Assembly (NCBI GenBank): GCA_021820785.1
Contig: JAKADE010000016.1
Location: 1-18,274, forward strand
Direction: 5' to 3'
DNA: 18,274 nucleotides
Source of the DNA: Pseudomonadota bacterium
GTDB taxonomy: Bacteria > Pseudomonadota > Gammaproteobacteria > Steroidobacterales > Steroidobacteraceae
Of the stretch, positions 1-8,244 are shown in pieces (positions within the stretch are counted from its first letter, which is position 1; each line of letters begins with the position of its first letter). The notes beneath the pieces are model-generated. The model was not told the origin of the DNA, did no database searches, and worked only from the letters and a program-made list of their open reading frames with translations. Made by a program: the position numbers and the translations under genes.

Positions 1-2
1 CG

Positions 3-1652
<1,650 letters not shown>

Positions 1653-1658
1653 GCCGCC

Positions 1659-2156
1659 ATGACATCCACCCTGCTGCGCCGCTTGGCTTGCGCCTGGGCC
1701 GCCTCCGCCGTGCTGCTGCTGGCCGGCTGCGGGTTTCATCTGGAAGGCCGCACGGTACTGCCGGCGGTGATGCGCCGGCCCTACATTCAGGCGTCCGACC
1801 AGCAGAGTGACTTCGTGCACAGCCTGCGCCGCGACCTGCTGATCTCCGGGGCGCATCCGGTCGGCGCGCCTGCCCATGCCTCGGCGATCATCGTCGTGCA
1901 CGAGAGCCGGGTGAAGCGGGTCTTGTCGGTATCGGCCACCAACCGGCCGACCGAGTACGAGGTCGACTACGCGGTGCAATTCTCGGTAGTCGCCGGCGGC
2001 AAGACGCTGCTCAAGAAGCAGACCGTGCGTACCTCGCGCTCCTACACGTTCAGCGAGAACCTGCTGCTCGCCACGGAGCATGAGCAGGCGATTCTCACCG
2101 GAGCCATGGGACGGGAACTCGCCGACATCGTGATGCGCCGACTCGCCAAGCTGTGA
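1659..2156 (+). CDS. lptE: LPS-assembly lipoprotein LptE
   Basis: Outer-membrane lipoprotein that plugs the LptD barrel and helps place lipopolysaccharide on the cell surface. The 165-residue product has a type II signal peptide: basic start (LLRR), hydrophobic stretch, and lipobox LAGC with the acylated Cys at residue 24. The family-typical GFHLEG follows directly. The rest matches LptE in size and pattern, including a TEYEVDYAVQFSV strand and a C-terminal helix ending MRRLAKL. The ATG lies 6 bases after the leuS stop, so the two are probably co-transcribed. Its stop overlaps the GTG of the next gene (GTGA). In many gammaproteobacteria the following gene would be holA, which here lies almost 13 kb downstream. 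Confidence 0.93.
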   Translation: MTSTLLRRLACAWAASAVLLLAGCGFHLEGRTVLPAVMRRPYIQASDQQSDFVHSLRRDLLISGAHPVGAPAHASAIIVVHESRVKRVLSVSATNRPTEYEVDYAVQFSVVAGGKTLLKKQTVRTSRSYTFSENLLLATEHEQAILTGAMGRELADIVMRRLAKL

Positions 2157-2647
2157 CGCGCGACGTACTGAGGCTCGGCGGGCTGGGGCCGGCGGGCGTT
2201 GCGGCGCTCCTGGCGCGCTACGGGATGACCCTCGAGCTGTTGGCCGCCGATGAGCCGATCCCGGGCTCCTATTGGGGTGAGTGCGAGGCGGGGCTGCGCG
2301 GCGCAACGCTCTACGCCCGACCCGATACGCCGGTGCACTCCATTCTGCACGAGGCGTGTCACTTCATCTGCATGAGCCCCGAGCGCCGCGCGGCGCTCGA
2401 CACCAATGCCGGCGGCGACGATGCGGAGGAGTCCGCCGTGTGCTATCTGCAGGTGCTGCTGTCGGATGCGCTGGCCGGCGTCGGGCGCGAGCGGATATTT
2501 GCAGACATGGACGCGTGGGGCTACAGCTTCCGTCTGGGCAGCACGCGGGCCTGGTTCGAGCGCGACGCGGAGGATGCGCGCGCATGGCTGCGCCGTCACG
2601 CAGTGACTGACGCATCGGACGGGCCTACCGGTCGCTGCCGGGACTGA
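2153..2647 (+). CDS. Uncharacterised HExxH (putative zinc metalloprotease-like) protein
   Basis: The 164-residue product is not a family I can name. Its striking feature is HEACH at residues 66-70, an HExxH zinc-binding motif in a hydrophobic setting (SILHEACHFICM). An acidic pair, E92-E93, opens a probable helix (EESAVCYLQVLL) and could supply a third metal ligand, as in gluzincins. There is no signal peptide or membrane segment, so it is probably cytoplasmic. The GTG start overlaps the lptE stop by four bases, which implies translational coupling to leuS-lptE. A strong hairpin follows a few bases after its stop. Zinc binding and protease activity are inferences from the motif alone. The coding call is supported by the overlap and by codon use like its neighbours. 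Confidence 0.8.
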   Translation: MTRDVLRLGGLGPAGVAALLARYGMTLELLAADEPIPGSYWGECEAGLRGATLYARPDTPVHSILHEACHFICMSPERRAALDTNAGGDDAEESAVCYLQVLLSDALAGVGRERIFADMDAWGYSFRLGSTRAWFERDAEDARAWLRRHAVTDASDGPTGRCRD

Positions 2648-2655
2648 CCGTGCCG

Positions 2656-2686
2656 GCGGGCTGCGCGGATGCACGCGCACGCCCGC
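2656..2686. terminator. Strong hairpin between convergent genes (candidate bidirectional terminator)
   Basis: GCGGGCTGCGCG (2656-2667) pairs with CGCGCA plus GCCCGC (2674-2679 and 2681-2686) across a six-base loop, giving 12 base pairs with one bulged C at 2680. It sits 8 bases after the stop of the HExxH gene and before the end of the convergent slyX. No T-run follows on either strand, so it is not a textbook intrinsic terminator. Its position and stability make a termination or mRNA-end-protection role likely. Confidence 0.45.
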
Positions 2687-2728
2687 GGCGGATGCCAGGG
2701 CGCATCGCGCGCAAATCGGTCGCGCCGC

Positions 2729-2935
2729 TCAGTAATGCGGCGGGCGTTCCTCCTCCGGTGTGCGCGGGGTGACGTCTGATTCGTAGGTCTGCAGCCGTGA
2801 CGCGAGCGCCCCGATCTGCTCGCGCAGCGCCTCGATGTCGCGGTGCTGGCGGAATACCACGTCGCTGAGTTCGGCGTTCGCCCGCTCCAGGAAGGCGATC
2901 TTGATCTCGATCTGTTCGATCGCTTGGGCGTTCAC
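2729..2935 (-). CDS. slyX: SlyX family protein
   Basis: Small coiled-coil protein of unknown molecular function, found across proteobacteria. The 68-residue product has the family layout: an N-terminal heptad-rich helix (IEQIEIKIAFLERANAELSD), a second helical stretch (RDIEALREQIGALASRLQ), and a Pro/Glu-rich tail ending in the diagnostic PPHY. I chose the GTG at 2935, although an in-frame ATG lies upstream at 2971 (80 residues). GGAGA ends 10 bases before the GTG, the GTG gives the usual family length, and a good -10/-35 pair overlaps the ATG, so a transcript from it would begin downstream of that ATG. It converges on the HExxH gene and diverges from the phosphoribosyltransferase. Confidence 0.88.
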   Translation of the reverse strand: MNAQAIEQIEIKIAFLERANAELSDVVFRQHRDIEALREQIGALASRLQTYESDVTPRTPEEERPPHY

Positions 2936-2969
2936 GGCGTGTTCGTCTCCGGCTCGAAAGGCGTGGCGC

Positions 2970-2998
2970 ATTGCAACCGCAACGTCCGTGGCCGTCAA
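2970..2998 (-). promoter_or_regulatory. Candidate sigma-70 promoter for slyX
   Basis: Read on the - strand, TTGACG (2998-2993) is followed after exactly 17 bases by TGCAAT (2975-2970). These match the -35 consensus at five of six positions and the -10 consensus at four of six. Transcription would begin near 2963, about 28 bases before the GTG chosen as the slyX start and downstream of the alternative ATG. Confidence 0.45.
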
Positions 2999-3155
2999 GC
3001 GCATCGGGCAGGACGGCTGCGCTTCGGACCGCGCCGCCGCGTGGTATTTCCGTATGGCGCGCCTGCCGGGCCATTGCATAGTGTGCGCTCGTGTCCTCAC
3101 CGGGACCGGTGCCCCATGAGCGGGCCGCCGGACACTTCCCACGGTACCGACCACC

Positions 3156-3824
3156 ATGGCGCTGCGCCACAGGTTCACCGATCGAGCGGCTGCGGGCGTC
3201 GCCCTCGCCCGCGAATTGGAGCGCAAAGCACTGCATCCACCCTGGGTCGTGCTCGGCCTCCCGCGCGGCGGCGTCGCCGTGGCCGTCGAGGTCGCGGCCC
3301 GCCTGGGCGCGCCACTCGATGTGATGCTGGTACGCAAGATCGGGATGCCGGGGCAGCCGGAGTTTGCCATCGGCGCGATTGCGTGGGGCGGCGTTACGGT
3401 GCGCGATCCGCGGATCGTGCGCGATGGCGAAGCGCTCGGCGCGGCATTCGACGCTCTGGTCGCGCGCGAGCGGCGCGAGTTGGAGCGTCGCGAACGGCTG
3501 TTCCGGGCGGGACTTGCGCCCCTGAGGCTCAAGGGCAAGACCGTCATCCTGGTCGATGACGGGATCGCCACCGGATGGACCATGCTCGCGGCCGTCCGTG
3601 CCGCGCATCAGGCTGGCGCCGCGCACATCATTGCGGCAGCCCCCGTGGCCTCGCACGCGGCGCTCGGTCCCATTCGCGCCGAAGCGCAGGACGTGGTGAT
3701 CGTGCACGTTCCGCCACGGCTGCTGGCGATCGGGGAGTGGTACGAGCATTTCGAGCAGATCGAAGATACCGAGGTGTCGCGTTTGCTCGCAAAGGGTCGC
3801 GCCGAGCCCGCAATGGCCGAATGA
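3156..3824 (+). CDS. Phosphoribosyltransferase-domain protein
   Basis: Type I PRTase-fold protein of 222 residues, presumably cytoplasmic. The PRPP-binding signature is clear at residues 130-143: hydrophobic strand, acidic pair, then the loop (VILVDDGIATGWTM). An upstream PRTase-like strand-loop reads VVLGLPRGGV at 32-40, and LVRKIGMPGQPEFAIGAI follows at 58-75. This pattern belongs to the widespread stand-alone PRTase group that in some bacteria is fused to a dienelactone-hydrolase-like domain; here such a hydrolase is the next gene, 7 bases after the stop. The natural acceptor base or substrate is unknown. The ATG lacks an obvious Shine-Dalgarno sequence. The gene two places downstream resembles PRPP synthetase, which could supply the substrate. 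Confidence 0.88.
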   Translation: MALRHRFTDRAAAGVALARELERKALHPPWVVLGLPRGGVAVAVEVAARLGAPLDVMLVRKIGMPGQPEFAIGAIAWGGVTVRDPRIVRDGEALGAAFDALVARERRELERRERLFRAGLAPLRLKGKTVILVDDGIATGWTMLAAVRAAHQAGAAHIIAAAPVASHAALGPIRAEAQDVVIVHVPPRLLAIGEWYEHFEQIEDTEVSRLLAKGRAEPAMAE

Positions 3825-3831
3825 AACCGCC

Positions 3832-4518
3832 ATGAACACCGTGCGCGCACGCAGTGTCGCGATCGAGCTCGGAGCCGTGAGGCTCGAGGGACTGCTGCGC
3901 GTGCCGCGGGGGGCCCGCGGCCTCGTCCTGTTCGCCCATGGCAGCGGCAGCGGCCGGCTCAGCCCGCGCAATACCTACGTTGCGCAGTACCTCTCGGCGT
4001 TCCGGCTCGCCACGCTCCTGTTCGATCTGCTGACCGCGGCGGAGGAACGTATCGATGCGGTGACGGGTGCGATGCGTTTCGACATCGCGCTGCTGACCGA
4101 TCGGCTGGCCGCCGCCACGGAGTGGGTCCGCGCGGAGCCCGCACTGCCGGATCTGCCGCTGGGGTATTTCGGTGCCAGTACGGGTGCGGCCGCCGCGCTC
4201 GCCGCTGCCGCCCGTCTGCCCTACGTCAAAGCGGTGGTGTCCCGCGGCGGCCGACCGGATCTTGCGGGGCCTGCGCTCGCGGCGGTGCGGGCCGCGACGC
4301 TGCTCATCGTAGGCGGCAAAGACCGGCAGGTCCTGGCGTTGAATCGCGCGGCGCTTGCGCAGCTGCGGACGGCGGTGCGCCTGGAGGTCGTGCCAGGCGC
4401 GACGCATCTGTTCGCCGAGCCAGGTGCGCTGGAGCACGTCTCGGCGCTGGCCGGAGCATGGTTCGAGCAGCACCTGTGTGCCCCGGCCCTCGGGCGAGCG
4501 CAGCGCGAGGCGAGCTGA
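3832..4518 (+). CDS. Alpha/beta hydrolase (dienelactone-hydrolase-like)
   Basis: The 228-residue product has the alpha/beta hydrolase fold. The N-terminal strand and oxyanion region read VLFAHGSGSGR (32-42). The nucleophile elbow is GASTG at 114-118, with Ser116 the likely nucleophile. The acid is probably Asp164 (VGGKD) and the base His192 (GATHLF), so a full triad is visible. No signal peptide is seen, so it is probably cytoplasmic. It starts 7 bases after the PRTase gene, and its stop shares bases with the start of the PRPP-synthetase-like gene (TGATG), so the three form a tight operon. Homologues are often adjacent or fused to this PRTase type. The substrate is unknown, and hydrolysis of the product of a neighbouring enzyme is only inference. 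Confidence 0.87.
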   Translation: MNTVRARSVAIELGAVRLEGLLRVPRGARGLVLFAHGSGSGRLSPRNTYVAQYLSAFRLATLLFDLLTAAEERIDAVTGAMRFDIALLTDRLAAATEWVRAEPALPDLPLGYFGASTGAAAALAAAARLPYVKAVVSRGGRPDLAGPALAAVRAATLLIVGGKDRQVLALNRAALAQLRTAVRLEVVPGATHLFAEPGALEHVSALAGAWFEQHLCAPALGRAQREAS

Positions 4519-5528
4519 TGGCTGCCGAGGCGGTGCTCGTTGGCCTGGATGAGAGCGGTGTGCTCGCGGCGGCCGTCGCGCGCGAGGCGGGCCTGGCGCA
4601 GCTGCCGATCGAAGCGCGTCGCTTCGAGGGCGGGGAATTCAAACTGCGGCCGCTGCAGTCGGTGCGCGGCCGCGAGACGTTCATCGTGCAATCGCTCGCC
4701 GCGAGCGCGGCCGTGCCGGTCTGCGAGCGGCTGGTGCGATTGCTGTTTCTGCTGCAGGGGTTGCATGACGCCGGCGCCCGCTCGGCGACGGTGCTCGTGC
4801 CGTACCTGGCGTTCGCCCGCAAGGACCGCCGCACGCAACTGCGCGATCCGGTCAGCGCCCGGTACGTTGCCGAGTTGCTCGAAGCGGCACATGCAGATGT
4901 GGTCATCGGTCTGGATGTGCACAACCCGGCGGCGTTCGACAACGCATTCCGGGTTCCAACCGTTCACCTGAGCGCAATCCCGATGATGGCCGCGCATTTC
5001 GCCGGCCGAAACCCCTCGGCGCGGCTTGCCGTGGTCTCCCCGGACGTCGGCGGCATCAAGCGCGCACAGATCTTCCGCGAGCAGCTCATCGCGCGTCTCG
5101 GCCGCGAAGTGGAACTCGCGTTTGTCACCAAGCGTCGTGCGAAGGATGTCGTCTCGAGCGGGAGCCTGCTCGGGAACGTGACCGGATGCACCGCGATCGT
5201 GCTCGACGATCTGTGCGCGACCGGCGGAACGCTGATCCGTGCGGCGCAGGCCAGCCGCTGGGCCGGAGCCGAATCCGTCTACGTTGCCGTCACGCACGCG
5301 CCACAGCCGGGCAGTCTCGATGCGCTGGCCGCGGCCGAGGCCATCGGCGGCATCGTAGTGACCGACAGTGTCGGTCTCGACGTGCCGACCGCTGGCGGGG
5401 CGCATGCCTCGGGCAAACTCGTCACGCTGTCGGTCGCGCCGCTGCTCGGCCAGGTCGTGCGGCGGATGGCGACCGGCGTTCCGGTGGCACCGCTGCTCGA
5501 GCAGTGGCCGGTGCGCCCCGGGGAGTGA
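4518..5528 (+). CDS. Divergent ribose-phosphate pyrophosphokinase (PRPP synthetase-like)
   Basis: The 336-residue product keeps the two-domain Prs architecture. PYLAFARKDRR (95-105) corresponds to the ATP-binding PYxxYARQDR segment. VVSPDVGGIKRAQ (172-184) matches the conserved VVSPDxGG stretch. The PRPP/ribose-phosphate loop is AIVLDDLCATGGT (226-238). The usual MDLHADQIQGFF region is replaced by LDVHNPAAFDNAF (132-144), which keeps the His but is otherwise divergent. This is therefore probably a paralogue rather than the housekeeping prs. GAGG lies 7 bases before the ATG, which overlaps the hydrolase stop. In canonical Prs the reaction is ribose-5-phosphate plus ATP to PRPP plus AMP; activity here is inferred. 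The same frame stays open upstream to 4122, but that part is antisense-like Arg/Gly-rich sequence overlapping the hydrolase and is not coding. Confidence 0.88.
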   Translation: MAAEAVLVGLDESGVLAAAVAREAGLAQLPIEARRFEGGEFKLRPLQSVRGRETFIVQSLAASAAVPVCERLVRLLFLLQGLHDAGARSATVLVPYLAFARKDRRTQLRDPVSARYVAELLEAAHADVVIGLDVHNPAAFDNAFRVPTVHLSAIPMMAAHFAGRNPSARLAVVSPDVGGIKRAQIFREQLIARLGREVELAFVTKRRAKDVVSSGSLLGNVTGCTAIVLDDLCATGGTLIRAAQASRWAGAESVYVAVTHAPQPGSLDALAAAEAIGGIVVTDSVGLDVPTAGGAHASGKLVTLSVAPLLGQVVRRMATGVPVAPLLEQWPVRPGE

Positions 5529-6621
5529 CCCGGCGCGCTGCGCCGCGGGCCCTGGCGGCCGAACGGCCGGCGCGGCTCAGCGCACGGCGCCCCAGGCGCA
5601 GTGCGTCGCCGAGGTACGACTCCGCGCGGGCGCGCCAGGCCGGCCGTTCGAGCGCGAAGGCCGGATCGCGCAGGTGCCAGGCACTGATCTGGGCGCGCAC
5701 CGCGGCGCGGCGGCTCATGTAGAAGTCAATCAGCGCCGCCGGTGGGCAGTCGGCGCTGAAGCGGCGGTAATGCGCAATCAGATGCGAGGCGCTGCGGGCG
5801 CCGGCGAGGCGCGCGCACTCAAGGGCCAGGAAAGCGATTTCCTCGAGCGGATCGAGCCGCCGCAAGTCGGCGTCAAATTCCAGACAGTCGATCACGCACA
5901 GCCGCGAGGCGCGCGAATCCAGGAACACGTGCTCGGGACGAAGATCGCCGTGCCCGTCGCGCAGTTGTGCGGCGCGTCCGTGCAGGAGCGCGCCGTGCGC
6001 GGAGAGGAACTGTCGCTGAACCTTCGTCAGCGCCGCCACCCGGCGCGCATCGAGGCCCAGGTCGGCCGCGCACAACTCCCGGGACGCTCGAGCCGTCTGC
6101 CGCTGCAGTCGCGCCAGATACGCCGCCTCGCTCATCGGTCGCCGCTCGGCGCGTGCGAAGAATGTCGCGAGCGTTGCCGCCAGCCGAGCCCAGTCGCGCT
6201 CCGTGACGCCACGGCGCAGAAGCGTCCGTTCGAGGCTGCGCTGCGGAGCAAGCCGGCGCATCCGCACGAGCCAGTCGACGATCCGTGTTCCGGACCGCAG
6301 CGACAGTCGCCCGGAGCGCGTCTGCTTCAGCGCGGTGACGCCGAGATAAACCGACGGCGCGAGCCGTCGGTTCAGCTGCAGCTCGGTGCGGCACGCGCGC
6401 TCCCGGTCCGCGAGGGTGCGATAGTCCATCGACGTCTGGCGCATCGGTTTCTTCAGCTTCAGGGCATACGACCCGACGAGAAATACCCACGCGTAGTGCG
6501 TCTCGATGCACTCGACCGAGCGCGGCCGCGGCGTGTGGTGGCGCGGATCGGCGAGGTACGCGAGTTTCGCCGGTAGCGACGGCGCTGCGAGGGGCGAGAG
6601 GGTGCGGTTCGAACGACTCAT
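5422..6621 (-). CDS. Predicted kinase, aminoglycoside phosphotransferase-like (COG2187 type)
   Basis: Protein-kinase-like-fold protein of 399 residues. The N-lobe shows WVFLVGSYALKLKKP (45-59) with the likely ATP-binding lysines, followed by ELQLNRRLAPSVYLGV (80-95), typical of COG2187. The catalytic loop is DGHGDLRPEHVFL (222-234), and the metal-binding region is VIDCLEFDADLRRLD (243-257). Homologues are often joined to a P-loop kinase domain; none is present here. The last ~50 residues are an Arg/Ala/Pro-rich tail with no family look, and the final 35 codons run antisense over the end of the Prs-like gene. The start is uncertain: the ATG at 6621 was chosen, but the frame is open to an in-frame TTG at 6765. 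The substrate is unknown; the name does not imply antibiotic resistance. Confidence 0.82.
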   Translation of the reverse strand: MSRSNRTLSPLAAPSLPAKLAYLADPRHHTPRPRSVECIETHYAWVFLVGSYALKLKKPMRQTSMDYRTLADRERACRTELQLNRRLAPSVYLGVTALKQTRSGRLSLRSGTRIVDWLVRMRRLAPQRSLERTLLRRGVTERDWARLAATLATFFARAERRPMSEAAYLARLQRQTARASRELCAADLGLDARRVAALTKVQRQFLSAHGALLHGRAAQLRDGHGDLRPEHVFLDSRASRLCVIDCLEFDADLRRLDPLEEIAFLALECARLAGARSASHLIAHYRRFSADCPPAALIDFYMSRRAAVRAQISAWHLRDPAFALERPAWRARAESYLGDALRLGRRALSRAGRSAARARGAARRVTPRGAPATARAAVPPERRSPSAARPGRAAARPTA

Positions 6622-6814
6622 GCGGCGCGTGGGGGCCCCGATCCGAATCAACGGTGCGGGCCTGCACACGGGCCGACGCGCCAGCCGCGGGCCACGCGTG
6701 CCCGCCCCGTGCGGTGCACTGTCGGGCACCACGGGCGCCTGCGCCATCCGTAGAGCCCGCAGCAACGGCCCCGGGGTCCTCTGACTCGAGGGCGGTGGCG
6801 CCGCAGGCGCGGCG

Positions 6815-6859
6815 ACGCCTAGGGATTTCCCTCACTATCGGCGCAGCCGGGTTAGGCGT
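6815..6859. promoter_or_regulatory. Nested inverted repeats upstream of the SagB-type nitroreductase (possible operator)
   Basis: A palindrome AGGGA-TT-TCCCT at 6821-6832 is enclosed by a second inverted repeat, ACGCCTA (6815-6821) and TAGGCGT (6853-6859). It lies 51-95 bases before the chosen nitroreductase start. Together they look like a transcription-factor site in the divergent kinase/nitroreductase region, but no regulator is identified and no clear -10/-35 pair was found. The rest of 6622-6909 shows no gene. Confidence 0.3.
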
Positions 6860-6909
6860 ATGAAATGCCGTCGTACCGCATGCGCGCGGCGCTCGGGGAG
6901 CCGACCGTC

Positions 6910-7563
6910 ATGAACCCAACTCTTCGTGCAGCGTCTCAGACAGAAGTGTCCCTACCCGCGCGCCCCCGGCGACGCAGAGCGCGCGAAGGCCTGGTGGCCT
7001 TGCCGCCGCCGCGAGTTCGCGGCGGGATGCCACTGTATTCGGCGCTCGCGCAGCGGCGCTCGACCCGGGAGTTTTCCGACCGGCCGCTCACCCCGCAGGT
7101 GCTCTCCAACCTGCTGTGGGCTGCGTATGGCGTCAATCGCGAGAGCGGCGAGCGCACCGCGCCGTATTGGCGTCACGTGATGGTCATCGACGTGTATGTT
7201 GCGATGGCGGCTGGCGTATGGCTATTCGAACCGCAGGGCCGCACGCTCATCGCACACTTGCCGAACGACATCCGCGCCGCGACGGGCACTCAGGAGTTTG
7301 CCGGGACCGCGCCGCTCGATCTGATCTACGTCGCGCACGGCGAGCGGATGAGCGGTCTGTCGCTCGTCGAGCGCCGCCTGTACGCCTCGGTGGATGCCGC
7401 ATTCATCGGGCAGAACGTGTATCTGTGCTGTGCCGCCGAGGGGCTCGGTACGGTGTTCCGCGGCGCGATCGACTATCGCGCACTGACCCGTGCGCTGCAG
7501 CTGCCCCGCGAGCAGTTCGTCACGTTCGCGCAGACGGTCGGTTATCCTCGGGAAGGAACCTGA
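6910..7563 (+). CDS. SagB/ThcOx-type nitroreductase family protein
   Basis: Single-domain FMN-dependent nitroreductase-fold protein of 217 residues. Family marks are RRSTREFSDRPL (49-60, FMN phosphate contact), LLWAAYGVNR (68-77), LPNDIRAATG (117-126), ASVDAAFIGQNVYLCCAAEG (159-178) and the terminal QTVGYP (208-213). In proteins of this pattern I expect a TAPSA-type motif near residue 83, but here it reads TAPYWRH. The ATG at 6910 was preferred over one at 6865 because GGGGAG lies 9 bases before it. No azoline-forming partner (cyclodehydratase, YcaO) is nearby, so a stand-alone oxidoreductase role is more likely than peptide modification. It stands alone on the + strand, with - strand genes on both sides. 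Confidence 0.87.
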   Translation: MNPTLRAASQTEVSLPARPRRRRAREGLVALPPPRVRGGMPLYSALAQRRSTREFSDRPLTPQVLSNLLWAAYGVNRESGERTAPYWRHVMVIDVYVAMAAGVWLFEPQGRTLIAHLPNDIRAATGTQEFAGTAPLDLIYVAHGERMSGLSLVERRLYASVDAAFIGQNVYLCCAAEGLGTVFRGAIDYRALTRALQLPREQFVTFAQTVGYPREGT

Positions 7564-7633
7564 GATGAACAAGCCGGATGCAATTCCTGCCGGCCGGCGG
7601 ACCGCCATCTGACATCCTTCCCGTGGCAGTGTG

Positions 7634-7646
7634 GCCCCACTGGGGC
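7634..7646. terminator. Short hairpin between convergent genes (weak terminator candidate)
   Basis: GCCCC (7634-7638) and GGGGC (7642-7646) flank a three-base loop between the ends of the nitroreductase (+) and GNAT (-) genes. The stem is only five pairs and no T-run follows, so this is a weak candidate based mainly on position. Confidence 0.22.
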
Positions 7647-7657
7647 AGGTCACGGTT

Positions 7658-8209
7658 TCAGGCGGCGCCCGCAGGATCGCCGGCGAGCCGCGCGTACATC
7701 TTGAAATTTCCAGGTGCACCGCGCACCTGACGGTAGGCGCGCAGCAGGCCCTCGAATGTAAAGCCGCACTTGAGCAGGACGCGCTCGGAGCGCACGTTCG
7801 TCTCCAGCACCGTGGCCTGCAGTCGCTGCAAGCCGAGTGTTGCGTACGACCAGGCCGTGACGGCGCCGCAGACCGCGGTGGCGATTCCGCGGCCCCAGTA
7901 CGGGCGCGCGAGATCGTAGGCGAGTTCGGCGCTGCGGTGCTCGAGCGAGATCGTATGCAAGCCGATCGTCCCGAGCAGGCTGCCCAATCGCTCATCGATG
8001 ATCGCGAAGCGCAGTGGGGCGGCCGGGTCTTGCGATTGGTGGCGACGCAGAAGTGCCGCGAGCGATTCGAGTCCGTGCAGATCCCAACTCGTGTGTTCGA
8101 TGACCGAGGGGTCCGACAGATACGCATACCAGTCCGGCAGATCCTCGTCCACGAGCCGCCGCAGCGCGATGCCCGCAAGTGAGCACCGCGGCGGGTCGTG
8201 CAAGATCAC
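7658..8209 (-). CDS. GNAT family N-acetyltransferase (RimJ/RimL-like)
   Basis: The 183-residue product has the GNAT fold of the RimJ/RimL subgroup, which acetylates protein N-termini or small amines using acetyl-CoA. The pyrophosphate-binding loop is RPYWGRGIA (102-110). The C-terminal motif TNVRSERVLLKCGFTFEGLLR (137-157) carries the Asn and Ser-Glu typical of the subgroup, and ELAYDL (95-100) is the preceding strand. The exact target is not predictable. The start is a GTG without a clear Shine-Dalgarno sequence, and a downstream start is possible. It lies 35 bases after the GlsB-like gene on the same strand and may be co-transcribed with it. Its end converges on the nitroreductase gene. Confidence 0.88.
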   Translation of the reverse strand: MILHDPPRCSLAGIALRRLVDEDLPDWYAYLSDPSVIEHTSWDLHGLESLAALLRRHQSQDPAAPLRFAIIDERLGSLLGTIGLHTISLEHRSAELAYDLARPYWGRGIATAVCGAVTAWSYATLGLQRLQATVLETNVRSERVLLKCGFTFEGLLRAYRQVRGAPGNFKMYARLAGDPAGAA

Positions 8210-8244
8210 GGTCGGCTACGCCGCGGCGGGCCGCGCCGGTCCGC

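Noticed and set aside
2625..3971. 448-codon open frame on the - strand across slyX and the PRTase gene
   Set aside because: Low-complexity antisense shadow; the recognised SlyX and PRTase proteins occupy other frames of the same DNA.
4122..4517. N-terminal extension of the Prs-like frame over the hydrolase gene
   Set aside because: Gly/Arg-rich with no family match; the ATG at 4518 has GAGG upstream and begins where Prs homology begins.
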